Assembly (NCBI GenBank): GCA_023437365.1
Contig: JAEZGK010000016.1
Location: 1-64,000, forward strand
Length of the DNA stretch: 64,000 bases
Reading direction: 5' to 3'
From: Bacillota bacterium
Lineage (GTDB): Bacteria > Bacillota > Clostridia > Lachnospirales > Lachnospiraceae
Position numbers and translations under genes: made by a program. Positions 17,047 to 25,944 of this stretch are shown here, one piece after another (position 1 is the first letter of the stretch; every line of letters starts with the position of its first letter). Below the pieces are notes generated by a model. The model ran no database searches, was not told the origin of the DNA, and was given only the letters and a program-made list of their open reading frames with translations.

Positions 17047-17895
17047 CTAGATCCCGCTCAATGTATAATACATGATATCCTCAATGGATGGCTGGAATAC
17101 TGTCATATGATTCGGTACTACAGACGCTTCCCGCCTAATTAGTGCTTCGGCAGTTGTTTCGGTAATGCGCTTTCCAACAACAAACTTTCCCTCCAGTGCC
17201 GCTATCTCCCTTGCAGATCCTCTCACAAGACCATATTGCTCTGTCAGCGCTTCCTTCGAGGCGGAGAATTGCTGTTTGCCATTGTAGATAAAGGTTATGA
17301 AATCAGCGATTTTATCCAGTTCCTCAGTCAAATGAGTAGAAAAAAGAATACTGCGATCTCCCTCCGAGATGATATCACACATGATTTCCAGAAGCTCTCT
17401 CCGAAAAACCGGGTCAAGACCGGAAGTAGGTTCATCCAATACCAGAAGCCTTGCATGATGAGACAATGCAAACGCCAACTGGAACTTCATCTTATTTCCC
17501 TTCGACAGCTTCTTCAGAGGCTTCTTACAATTTAAATCAAAACGTTTGCAATACTTTTCAAAAGTCTTCTGATCCCAATCCGGATAATATCCTCCATACA
17601 TCCTCGCATTATCCTTCGCTGAGTAGTATTCAAGGAATGGATTCTCATCCAATACGAAACCAATGAAAGCCTTCGCTTCCTTCTCCTGTTCCTTCATATC
17701 ATATCCAAATATACTGACGGAACCCAAGGTCGGTCGATACAGTCCCAGCAGAGTTAGGAGCAGCGTCGTCTTTCCTGCTCCGTTCGGCCCCACCAGTCCC
17801 ATGATATATCCCGGCTCCAGCTTCATATTAATACTCCCCAATTCAAAGGTATCCAATCGCTTATACATATCCTTAATCTCAAAAGCGTATTCCAT
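17047..17895 (-). CDS. ABC transporter ATPase (YtrB-like), first gene of operon
   Basis: The start at 17895 (MEYAFEIKDMYKRLD, 282 residues) follows GGGGGATTAT; the frame is open to 17919. Walker A GPNGAGKTTL, signature LSKGNKMKFQLAF, Walker B LVLDEPTSGLD and H-loop FSTHLTEELD are present, and a C-terminal extension like that of the second ATPase. The two ATPases of the operon are paralogous. It leads a six-gene minus-strand operon of two ABC modules flanking a GntR gene. Confidence 0.88.
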   Translation of the reverse strand: MEYAFEIKDMYKRLDTFELGSINMKLEPGYIMGLVGPNGAGKTTLLLTLLGLYRPTLGSVSIFGYDMKEQEKEAKAFIGFVLDENPFLEYYSAKDNARMYGGYYPDWDQKTFEKYCKRFDLNCKKPLKKLSKGNKMKFQLAFALSHHARLLVLDEPTSGLDPVFRRELLEIMCDIISEGDRSILFSTHLTEELDKIADFITFIYNGKQQFSASKEALTEQYGLVRGSAREIAALEGKFVVGKRITETTAEALIRREASVVPNHMTVFQPSIEDIMYYTLSGI

Positions 17896-17958
17896 ATAAT
17901 CCCCCATAGAATGACCCAATAGAAAGCAGGCTTCACGAACTTTCTATTAGCATAATAA

Positions 17959-18021
17959 AATCTGTGCATATACTGTATATATCAATATACACAGTATATG
18001 CACAGATTAATCATTTGTCAA
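17959..18021 (-). promoter_or_regulatory. ABC/GntR operon promoter with 50-bp palindromic operator
   Basis: On the minus strand TTGACA (18016-18021) and TATACT (17993-17998) are 17 bp apart. An inverted repeat spans 17959-18008: the arms AATCTGTGCATATACTGT match for 18 bp around a short AT-rich centre, covering the -10 box and the start point. It is the obvious target for the operon's YtrA-type regulator. Confidence 0.75.
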
Positions 18022-18065
18022 TATGAATTTGACATAAATTCACATACCATCATGAATATGTATCT

Positions 18066-18989
18066 TTATAGTAATCCTTTCTCCTTCAACAGAAGCTTTA
18101 TGTTCCGGGACAGTACCGGATAATATCGATGCAGGTTAAGCTCTGTGAGTTTATCCTGCAGGCTTTTCTCTATGGTATCAAAATCGTGCTCCTCGAGGAT
18201 CTGCTGCATTTCCTCCTTCGTAAAGGAAGCCATCTTCTCCCTCCTCCATACCTCACGATTGGCAGGACACTGCTCCTGACACCTCACGCAGCCTACCAGA
18301 GCGTGATGCCATCCCTCCTGTAGCCACTCGGCTAAGGGATGCTTCTGTTCATTATAAAAAGTCAGACACCTGTCATGGTGGATCATAGCAGAGGTCTCTG
18401 TTATCGCTCCCGTAGGGCATTTTCTCCTGCATATACTGCAATGGGAGCAACGTTCCATCTGCCTCTCAGTCATCGGCTCACTGTCCTCTCTACAGATCAG
18501 ATCCGAGGCGAATACCGTAAGCCGGTGGCAAGAACCTAGACCTTCCACATACAAGAGATTATTTCTTCCGTATTTACCAAAGCCGTTGATCGATGCAAGG
18601 ATTTTCTTCGGAAGCACCACCGGCCAGGAATGCAGCTCGTGTTGGTCGAACAAGTTCTTCACGAGTTGCTTTATCGCTTCTAATTGCTGATCCCTGTGAA
18701 TATATACCGGCGGAATATCGGCCTCTATGCTACCGGAACCCCATTCCAGCTCGACATAACAGGGCGGTGAGGGCAACGCTATGAGGATTAGGGAATTGAC
18801 TCGATCGAGCTTACCTCCCAGAGTAAAATCAAAATAATCCTTCAGCATATCCTGATACATCCGAGTCTCCTGTATCTTTTCTTCGCATTTTCCCCATTCT
18901 TCCCATACCGCACTTAAGAGACTGATCGGTACGACCTGCAGCCGTCCTCCAAGTCTGTTAATTTCCTTCTCTAATAACTCCGCAACCAT
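18066..18989 (-). CDS. QueG-like double 4Fe-4S cluster protein
   Basis: A 307-residue protein with two ferredoxin-type clusters: CSHCSICRRKCPTGAI (near 181-196) and a later CxxCxxxCP (VGCVRCQEQCPANREV, near 233-248), as in epoxyqueuosine reductase QueG. The N-terminal third does not show the full cobalamin-binding pattern of QueG, so it may be a QueG paralogue with another reductive role. It is followed by no partner gene; the GntR/ABC operon promoter begins just behind it. Confidence 0.75.
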   Translation of the reverse strand: MVAELLEKEINRLGGRLQVVPISLLSAVWEEWGKCEEKIQETRMYQDMLKDYFDFTLGGKLDRVNSLILIALPSPPCYVELEWGSGSIEADIPPVYIHRDQQLEAIKQLVKNLFDQHELHSWPVVLPKKILASINGFGKYGRNNLLYVEGLGSCHRLTVFASDLICREDSEPMTERQMERCSHCSICRRKCPTGAITETSAMIHHDRCLTFYNEQKHPLAEWLQEGWHHALVGCVRCQEQCPANREVWRREKMASFTKEEMQQILEEHDFDTIEKSLQDKLTELNLHRYYPVLSRNIKLLLKEKGLL

Positions 18990-19251
18990 AGTTCACCCCA
19001 ATTCGATATGTAATGCTCCCATAATAAAAACCCTAATTCTGATTAACCTAATTGGATTGATGCATTACCTCCAGGTGCTTACTGCTTCTGTACACGAATT
19101 TGCTCATATCGTGCTCCCTTCAAAAAAGATATTAAACCCGATCTTTTACCTATTATAGCTTATAATTCCAATTGTTTAAAGTATAAGTCAATGAGAACTA
19201 ATACAATTAGATGAACATTAATTCATTTACCGCAGGTAAAGCTCACCCTTA

Positions 19252-20265
19252 TCATAAGCTTTGCCTTACAGCTTTTACAATATCATAATGCCAATAGTAC
19301 ATGTCTTTTTCGCTGATAGAATTAATTTTGTCTCGATCAATTATAACTTTCCCTTCTTTAATCTCTGTAATACTGAACAGGGGTTCATAGCTTAAAGCCG
19401 CCAGACTGCTGAATTGATTCCATTCTTCAAGGGTAAACACCCCCTGATCCACTATCTTCTTTACTGTTTGGTATAAGCCTTTCTGCATTAGCTTCAGCCC
19501 TGTATTAAAATGAAGCAGCTCACAAATATGCATATCAATCCTATTCCATAAATGTTCTACGCTTTGCTGTCTCTTGTACAGACTTTCTAAGCTCATATCT
19601 CCTGTTCCTAATATTAGCGCGAGCAGCTCCTCGTAATGATCCGGCTTCCATTCTAGGCTTCTGCTCATATGAAGTAACCATTTATCGTGTGGAATATATT
19701 CTTGATTGGCTATGAACATGGCGGAAATCAGAGGTTTGACAGCATTATTCAGGCAATAATGTCCTTGCAGGGCATCTTCTCTGTAAAGCCATATATCACC
19801 GGCAAGCCTATAGCTCCACCACGCTTCAAACATCAGTCCTTCCGCCTGGCTTAATTCAGTTTTTCTCTGCAGCTTCTTTTCAAATAACGCCTTTAGCTCT
19901 CCATTGTTATCATAAATAATCTTTGCATATGACAAATCCCATAATGCTACGCTGTCATAATCGCGTTGTAACTCTTCCTCATAATTAACCACCTTAACAT
20001 CATACAGGTATCCATCAAGCTTTGTAATTCCAAGGCTGATCGGAGTCTTTCTCGAATGATAGCTTTGGGCGGCAGCATCATGCAGAAATACTACGATATC
20101 TATCTCTGATAAATAGTCAGCATAACCTCTGGACATACCCCCATCCAGCATAATCCCCGCAATATCATCAAATTCCTTTATTTTATTCATGTTCTTGCTC
20201 AGGGCATCCATAAATTCATTCAGACAATTATCTTTTCTGATTTTAACAGTGGGTCTATTATTCAT
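19252..20265 (-). CDS. Nucleotidyltransferase-superfamily protein
   Basis: A 337-residue protein whose N-terminal region reads IMLDGGMSRGYADYLSEIDIVVF (about 38-60), matching the nucleotidyltransferase pattern hG[GS] then, ten residues later, [DE]h[DE]h (here EID). A helical C-terminal domain with WWSYRLAGDIWLYRED and a NNAVKPLISAMF segment could bind the acceptor, as in lincosamide/aminoglycoside-type or DUF4037 enzymes. The substrate is unknown. It is isolated, flanked by gene-poor DNA and beside a broken phosphotransferase gene. Confidence 0.7.
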   Translation of the reverse strand: MNNRPTVKIRKDNCLNEFMDALSKNMNKIKEFDDIAGIMLDGGMSRGYADYLSEIDIVVFLHDAAAQSYHSRKTPISLGITKLDGYLYDVKVVNYEEELQRDYDSVALWDLSYAKIIYDNNGELKALFEKKLQRKTELSQAEGLMFEAWWSYRLAGDIWLYREDALQGHYCLNNAVKPLISAMFIANQEYIPHDKWLLHMSRSLEWKPDHYEELLALILGTGDMSLESLYKRQQSVEHLWNRIDMHICELLHFNTGLKLMQKGLYQTVKKIVDQGVFTLEEWNQFSSLAALSYEPLFSITEIKEGKVIIDRDKINSISEKDMYYWHYDIVKAVRQSL

Positions 20266-20686
20266 ATTATTATTTTACCTTCCATTCATTTTTTAGTTTG
20301 CGTGATAACATGACAAAAGCTGCGGATTTCTCCACAGCTAAAATAATCGTAAATATTTGCGTGGAAGAATTTGATGAAAATCATATTATATGCATAGAAA
20401 ATAAACTGTAACCAACAGTTGGACTTTCTATAAAATTATGATTTCTATCATCATTTCCACGTGCTACTTATATTACTGATTTTGTAATATCAAGTATACC
20501 GGATAGCTTCACCTCTTAATTTCATGTTATCACTTCTATATATTAGCAACTAAGATTATTATTGTCAATTATAGAATTACTTGAGTTTCCGTAGTTTGTT
20601 TTTGTCCCCTATGTGTACTCTACCCAAATTACTTGTGGTATTTCCTAGCTATCTAAATTTTGATTTAGTCTAAAAGTTCTATTCAA
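20266..20686. other. Gene-free AT-rich stretch
   Basis: No supported coding frame. The only visible structure is a 9-bp imperfect hairpin at 20318-20339 (AGCTGCGGA / TCCACAGCT), which on the minus strand runs into TTTTG and may terminate transcription of the phosphotransferase remnant. Confidence 0.5.
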
Positions 20687-21724
20687 TCATTTTATCACCT
20701 TATCCAATATTTTCTTTTCATTTTTACATACAAACAAAAATAAATCAGCAGAGTCTTTAGCTAATTTTTCATCTCCAATGCCTATGAAATATGCGACAAA
20801 TAACAACTCAATATTTTTCATAACACAAGGAACTGAGCATCTTTCAACCTGTTTCAAGTTTGCAAGCGAATTATATCCTTCAATCACCTGACTAACAATA
20901 CCAAACCAGCGTTCTCCATCCACCCGATTACTATCTTCTTGTAGTAGTCCTAACAGAAAGTAACAGATATCAAAAATTCTGATATTACTCTGGCATAAAT
21001 CAAAATCAATATATCCTGAAAACTGCCTATTTTCAAACAAAAAATTCCCCAAGTGCACATCTCTATGTATTAATTGTTTGGGCAACTCTCGATATACTTC
21101 TGATAGCTGACGAATAGATTGCGTAATTTCATTTGTTGATATGTATTCTGGTTTATATTCATCTAAGTTTTTAGTTACCCATCCTTCCATCTCTTCCAGT
21201 AGACTATTATTCCAAAAACTCATTGTTTTTTAGCATTCTCTAAATGCCACATGAAGCTTTGCAATTATTTGTCCAAAATCATAAAACCATGATCTATTTA
21301 CCTTATCGATATCAACAATATTCTTTCCCTTCAATTTCGTTGTAAGCATATACATTTTGTTATTTTTTTCATAGTAATCTTTTCCATCTGGAAGTGGGCA
21401 AACCTCTGGCACTGGTACCCCTTCTTCACGAAGTATTTTGTGCATTTGAATATTTCTTTGTAATGCATTTTTATCGCTATATTCTTTTAATATAAATATC
21501 TCTTTTACACTCCAAGTAGAATGGTATATTTGCTTTGGGCAATCATCTATATTCCATTCTTTTAGTATTTCTTTCATCATAACTTTAACAGGCTCCATTC
21601 TCTTTTTCTGCAATAACACTATCCTTCTAATGCTCTTAATAGACAAATGATAGCAATCTTCTAATTCGAAATAATCAACACCTTCCAAATATTTATCATA
21701 AATATGCAAATTTCTTAATTCCAT
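20687..21724 (-). pseudogene. Aminoglycoside/choline-kinase-like phosphotransferase with in-frame stop
   Basis: Two frames that look separate are one gene. The N-terminal part (21724-21230) has the small kinase lobe (WSVKEIFILKEYS, then MHKILREEGVPVPEV) and ends FGQIIAKLHVAFREC then TAA. The next part (from 21223) continues in the same frame with two codons between and holds the catalytic loop HRDVHLGNFLF and the metal-binding IDFDL of the phosphotransferase family. Read through the TAA the protein would be about 345 residues, normal for the family. It is a nonsense allele, a readthrough/reinitiation gene or a sequencing error; the second part has its own ATG but no Shine-Dalgarno. The gene is AT-rich compared with its surroundings. 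Confidence 0.8.
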
Positions 21725-22334
21725 CTCAAGATGATGATTTGTATTTTCTCCCCATTTATTGCGTTTTCATTCTATCACCTCGACTCACAATAAATTTTAT
21801 CATACCGATTACTAATTTTCATTCCTAATCTCATTTCTGTCAAATCATTGAGTAGTACCTTATGAATACCGTCTATTCTAAGGCAACACCCTTTATTATG
21901 GAATTTATTTATGTCTCTATCTGTTCCAATGTCCCAATTCGATTCTCAGATCAATTTTCCTCCCTCAAACTCTCTGCCTGATGAAGAGCCTTTGTCTCCA
22001 CATTGCGAAATGCTTCTAGCTTGTAAATATATCCGCCCGGATCATCCCGAAACACTGGAGCTACCTTTCCTTTACTCGTATTCCAATACCCACTTTGATG
22101 TATAGGAACTGGTAAAGACAATCAACCAAATTTAATCCCACAATGCAAGTTTCATTGTGTGTTAGTTACCGTACGAAACACTCACCACTTTACGACAATC
22201 CAAAACTTCAAGAAGCCACTAAATATGGAGATTTGCAATATTTCACAAACGGCACAGACTAAGAATGACTATGTCACGATGCACTGTGTCGATGACGATA
22301 ATACTCGCAGTTACTTGCGAATTGCAAGCGGTAA
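21725..22334. other. Gene-free stretch behind rpsI
   Basis: No frame here has family resemblance or a convincing start. From about 22268 the DNA becomes repetitive (ATGACTATGTCACGA at 22266-22280, seen again at 22519-22533), leading into the 74-bp tandem array. Confidence 0.5.
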
Positions 22335-22522
22335 CCTCGCATCCACTTCGTTTCTGCTCGGTCATCTCTTGCACTGCCTACGTATTATCTGCGTCATTCT
22401 GAGATGATCCTCGCATCCACTTCGTTTCTGCTCGGTCATCTCTTGCATTGCCTACGTATTATCTGCGTCATTCTGAGATGAACCTCGCATCCACTTCGTT
22501 TCTGCTCGGTCATCTCAGATGA
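22335..22522. repeat. 74-bp tandem repeat, about 2.5 units
   Basis: Units begin at 22335, 22409 and 22483 with CCTCGCATCCACTTCG. The first two are 74 bp and differ at only a few bases; the third breaks off after about 35 bp. Each contains GCTCGGTCATCTC and CATTCTGAGATGA, short inverted pieces that could form hairpins. The copy ATGACTATGTCACGA flanks the array on both sides. Confidence 0.85.
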
Positions 22523-22539
22523 CTATGTCACGACGCACA

Positions 22540-22580
22540 CAAAAAAGACTCCCTGGAAGTAAACTTCCGGGAGTCTTTTT
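22540..22580 (-). terminator. rpsI: rplM-rpsI operon terminator
   Basis: A near-perfect stem GACTCCC(T/G)GGAAGT with ACTTCC(G)GGGAGTC, loop AA, is bounded by A and T runs on both sides, so it can stop transcription from either direction. It lies about 25 bp past rpsI. Confidence 0.9.
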
Positions 22581-22605
22581 GAATGCGTCGATGACGCAGA
22601 TAATA

Positions 22606-22998
22606 CTATCTCTTTGAAAACTGAGGTGCTCTTCTCGCTGCTTTTAAGCCGTACTTCTTTCTTTCCTTCATTCTAGGATCTCTTGTTAAGAAGCCTGCCT
22701 TCTTGAGAGCGGGGCGATAATCTGCATCTGCCTGTAATAATGCTCTGGAAATGCCGTGTCTGATTGCACCAGCCTGGCCGGTGAAACCGCCACCTTTAAC
22801 GTTTACTGTTACATCAAATTTATCCTGAGTCTCAGTAATAACAAGGGGCTGACGAACGATCAGTTTTAAGGTATCTAATCCGAAATAGTTGTCCATTTCT
22901 CTTTTATTTATAGTAACCTTGCCTGTACCAGGTACAAGGTAAACTCTTGCGATGCTGCTCTTTCTTCTTCCGGTTCCGTAATACTTTGCTTTAGCCAA
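22606..22998 (-). CDS. rpsI: 30S ribosomal protein S9
   Basis: A 130-residue S9 of full length: it opens with YYGTGRRKSSIARVYLVPG and ends in the universal basic tail ARRAPQFSKR that reaches the P-site tRNA. It is the second gene of rplM-rpsI, 27 bp behind rplM, with GGAAGGAGGAAATAAC before the ATG. A bidirectional terminator follows. Confidence 0.98.
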   Translation of the reverse strand: MAKAKYYGTGRRKSSIARVYLVPGTGKVTINKREMDNYFGLDTLKLIVRQPLVITETQDKFDVTVNVKGGGFTGQAGAIRHGISRALLQADADYRPALKKAGFLTRDPRMKERKKYGLKAARRAPQFSKR

Positions 22999-23025
22999 TG
23001 TTATTTCCTCCTTCCAACCTCATTA

Positions 23026-23460
23026 TTAATATTTAATCTCTAATACTTCCGGCTTCTGTGCAGCGTGTGCATGCTCAGCACCAGAATATACATGTAACTT
23101 AGTGATCATGTCTCTTCCTAAAGGTCCCTTCGGAAGCATTCCCTTTACTGCAATTCTGATTACTTCAGCGGAGTCCTTAGCCATCATCTCAGCTAAAGTG
23201 GTTTCTCTCATACCGCCCGGATAATCGGAGTGCTTGTAGTAAATCTTCTGGCTCATCTTCTTGCCAGTAACCTTGATCTTGTCTGCATTAACAACTATTA
23301 CATAATCACCTGTGTCAATATGAGGTGTAAAAGTAGGCTTATTCTTGCCTCTTAAAATTGCTGCGATCTCTGAAGAGAGACGGCCTAATGTATGTCCTGT
23401 AGCATCAACTACGTACCATTTTCTTTCAATTGTTGCCGGACTAGCCATAAAGCTTTTCAT
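23026..23460 (-). CDS. rplM: 50S ribosomal protein L13
   Basis: A 144-residue L13: WYVVDATGHTLGRLSSEIA, GDYVIVVNADKIKVTGKK and KGMLPKGPLGRDMITKLHVYSG are canonical. AAGGAGGTAAACCG precedes the ATG. Unlike the common Firmicutes order truA-rplM-rpsI, rplM here follows the polysaccharide kinase gene and is driven by its own promoter, with an approximately 150-nt leader. Confidence 0.98.
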   Translation of the reverse strand: MKSFMASPATIERKWYVVDATGHTLGRLSSEIAAILRGKNKPTFTPHIDTGDYVIVVNADKIKVTGKKMSQKIYYKHSDYPGGMRETTLAEMMAKDSAEVIRIAVKGMLPKGPLGRDMITKLHVYSGAEHAHAAQKPEVLEIKY

Positions 23461-23647
23461 CGGTTTACCTCCTTATGAAAATGTTTCACGAATTTTATTC
23501 AATCTCAATGACTGGAAACTGTTTTAAGAGAACATATTCTTCGTCATCTTCTATTAATCACGATCTCAAATACTTTTACCGGGGCTTTGGTTCGAGTATT
23601 CTCACGTCACGATTCATAATTATATTACATGTTGCCGGGTGTGTCAA
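23461..23647 (-). promoter_or_regulatory. rplM: rplM-rpsI promoter and ~150-nt leader
   Basis: On the minus strand a consensus pair TTGACA (23642-23647) and TATAAT (23619-23624), 17 bp apart, predicts a start near 23612 and a leader of about 150 nt. Firmicutes rplM often has an L13-binding leader RNA; whether this leader matches that family needs a covariance-model search. An AGAATATGTTCT palindrome lies in the middle of it. Confidence 0.85.
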
Positions 23648-23681
23648 GCACTTTTCCAAGAATAACAAGGCACTGCAGCGG

Positions 23682-24398
23682 TTATTTCTCTCCATACCGC
23701 CCATAATATTTTCCATAATATTTACTTGAATATTTACCATAGTAGTATTTGCCATAATAACCGTTCTTATCAACGGGTACCTTATTCAGTATGGTCCCCA
23801 GGATTTTGCAGTTGGATTTATCCAGCTGTTCCTTTACATCCCTGGCAAAACGATAGGAAATCATATTTGCTTCTATAACCATGATTGCACCGTCGGAAGC
23901 CTTGGCCACAATCGCTCCATCAATCACGGAGCCCAACGGAGGAGTATCAACAATGACATAATCATATTCCTCGCGGAGCTTACTCAGCATATCCGTAAAT
24001 CTCATATGACTCAATAATTCTGCCGGATTTGGGCAATAATTACCGGAAAAGATGATGTCCAAATTATTGACATCCGTCTGATACATAACCTCATTCAGAG
24101 GCATCTGACCTGCCAGATAATGTGACAAACCTCCTTGAACCTCTCCGACCTTATATCTTCCCACAAGCACAGATTTTCTTAAATCAGCATCCACTAGTAT
24201 TACCTTCTTACCTACATCAGCGAAGGAAACTGCAAGATTAAAGGAAACACTTGATTTCCCCTCATTCGGTGTGCAGCTGGTCAGCATGATTACCTTTATA
24301 TCATCGCCGCAGAATTGAATATTGGTTCTAAGTGTCTTATAAGATTCGTTCGCTCTGTAGTCCAGCTCGGCTCTTTTCGTAAAAATGATATGATTCAC
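23682..24398 (-). CDS. CpsD/CapB-type tyrosine autokinase
   Basis: A 238-residue bacterial tyrosine kinase: Walker A PNEGKSSVSFNLA, Walker A' ILVDADLRK, Walker B YVIVDTPPLG, and a C-terminal tail very rich in Tyr (GYYGKYYYGKYSSKYYGKYYG) that would be autophosphorylated. It works with the chain-length regulator next to it and is reversed by the PHP phosphatase, setting polysaccharide length and export. The start is GTG behind AAGGGATT. It is the last gene of the minus-strand regulatory block; no strong terminator separates it from rplM. Confidence 0.93.
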   Translation of the reverse strand: MNHIIFTKRAELDYRANESYKTLRTNIQFCGDDIKVIMLTSCTPNEGKSSVSFNLAVSFADVGKKVILVDADLRKSVLVGRYKVGEVQGGLSHYLAGQMPLNEVMYQTDVNNLDIIFSGNYCPNPAELLSHMRFTDMLSKLREEYDYVIVDTPPLGSVIDGAIVAKASDGAIMVIEANMISYRFARDVKEQLDKSNCKILGTILNKVPVDKNGYYGKYYYGKYSSKYYGKYYGRYGEK

Positions 24399-24404
24399 AA
24401 TCCC

Positions 24405-25163
24405 TTACCTCTTACCCTTCCTAGCAAGTGCTTTCTTCTGCCGTCTTTTCTTCTTCTTTTCAAGTTCGCTTTGCTTTGCTCCGTTAGCTTCGATCGGTAT
24501 TAATCCTAAATTGGTCAATCCCAAATAATTCTCTATGTCATCAGCATCCTTAATCGTATCATCAAGCAGATACAGTACAATCACGATACCGGCAGCAAGG
24601 AAAATGCCGATTAAACCGCCGATCATAATATTACGAGTAGTATTCGGGCTTGAGGGATTCGGTTGCATGTAGCCTTCTTCAACAATGGTGGGTTCCTCTA
24701 CATCCATGATTTTCGCTATCTGACTGGTGGAAACGGTAGCAAATTCGTCTACAATCTCCTTGGCAAGATAAGCATCCGGATATTCCACTCGGATCTCCAA
24801 AATACGAGTGTTGGTAGGATTGGATATGCTGACATAATTCAGCATATCCTCATACTGAATATTCAGGTCGAGATTCTCGATTACTTTATTCACAACCGGT
24901 CTGCTCTTAACCAGCACCATATAATCCTGTGTCAGCTGGGTACCGAGCTGGATATCCGTCAAACTTGTAATTGAAGTCGATTTACTGAGTATGTACAGCT
25001 GAGTTCTAGAGGTATACATCGGGGTTAGCAGGAAGCTGCTTATCAGACCTGCCAAGGAAGCACATATAATACCTGAGAGTATTATTATCCATAATTGGTG
25101 TTTCATTAAGTAAAAGATTTCAATCAAGTCAATCTCAATCTCTTCGTTTGTATGCTTATTCAT
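24405..25163 (-). CDS. Wzz/CapA-type polysaccharide chain-length regulator
   Basis: A 252-residue protein with two transmembrane helices (about 30-52 and 180-202) and an extracellular Wzz domain (TPMYTSRTQLYILSKS...). The proline-rich PNPSSPNTTR motif precedes the second helix, and a basic cytoplasmic tail (KKKKRRQKKALARKGKR) follows. In Firmicutes this membrane adaptor activates the separate tyrosine kinase. The genes are 6 bp apart, so the two are co-translated. Confidence 0.92.
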   Translation of the reverse strand: MNKHTNEEIEIDLIEIFYLMKHQLWIIILSGIICASLAGLISSFLLTPMYTSRTQLYILSKSTSITSLTDIQLGTQLTQDYMVLVKSRPVVNKVIENLDLNIQYEDMLNYVSISNPTNTRILEIRVEYPDAYLAKEIVDEFATVSTSQIAKIMDVEEPTIVEEGYMQPNPSSPNTTRNIMIGGLIGIFLAAGIVIVLYLLDDTIKDADDIENYLGLTNLGLIPIEANGAKQSELEKKKKRRQKKALARKGKR

Positions 25164-25175
25164 GTTAAGCTCCTT

Positions 25176-25907
25176 TTATAAATAAGAGTTCTCTAAAATC
25201 TTGGAGGGATTTTCCCTTAGTAATAGATGAATCAGTCTGATTTTTCTTTTTTTACGGAATATCTCTGCCACAGCCTCCATCCTGGGAACTCTCACTTCAC
25301 TGTCATGACAGTCACTGCCGATAAATTGAATCAGCCTCCGATAAACCAGTTGTCTGTTATAACCTGCATCTGTAAAAATATTACCAAGCAAGGAATTGCT
25401 GTTCATCTGAAGGCAGCACCCCAGCTCTACGAGCTCCTCCAGCAGCTCTATCTTCCTGTGGAGACATTTGTATCTTTCGATATGGGCCAGGATAGGCAGA
25501 TACCCTGCATTCACCAAGTTGCCCAAACCATTGTAAATATTCTTGTAATCCTCGTTATATCCGAACTCCACCAGTACATATCTACTGCCGGCCAACGTCA
25601 GTGCATCTCCACTCTTTAGTGCATCAAGAATAGACTCACTGTAAAGCAGCTCATTACCAAGCAAAAGCTGAAAATCCTGATTCATTTTCTGTGCCTCAAC
25701 CTGAACTTGATCACGAATTCGCATCAGTTCTGATACCGGAGTATTCTCTCCTCCGGCTCTGTAATGAGGTGTTGCAATCATCGTACTGATATTCTGCTCC
25801 ATAGCCTGCCGAAGCATCTGCAATGTTGTATCCATATTCGGTGAGCCGTCATCAACTCCCGGTAGGATATGGGAGTGAATATCGAAGTAATTCCCGGTTC
25901 TTCCCAT
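25176..25907 (-). CDS. CpsB/YwqE-type PHP tyrosine phosphatase
   Basis: A 243-residue PHP-fold phosphatase with metal-binding motifs FDIHSHILPGVDDG (near 8-21), ATPHYR, ILAHIERY and GSDCHD. It dephosphorylates the tyrosine autokinase of the same operon and so tunes polysaccharide synthesis (family knowledge). Order phosphatase, adaptor, kinase is the standard Firmicutes arrangement. Confidence 0.92.
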   Translation of the reverse strand: MGRTGNYFDIHSHILPGVDDGSPNMDTTLQMLRQAMEQNISTMIATPHYRAGGENTPVSELMRIRDQVQVEAQKMNQDFQLLLGNELLYSESILDALKSGDALTLAGSRYVLVEFGYNEDYKNIYNGLGNLVNAGYLPILAHIERYKCLHRKIELLEELVELGCCLQMNSNSLLGNIFTDAGYNRQLVYRRLIQFIGSDCHDSEVRVPRMEAVAEIFRKKRKIRLIHLLLRENPSKILENSYL

Positions 25908-25944
25908 AATACCTCTACTTCCTAACCCTTAAAATCCATTAAAC

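Noticed and set aside
21911..22407. Two short plus-strand frames behind the broken kinase
   Set aside because: The second runs into the 74-bp array; neither has a ribosome site or family pattern.
22335..22522. CRISPR array
   Set aside because: Whole 74-bp units are repeated, with no unique spacers and no cas genes in the window.
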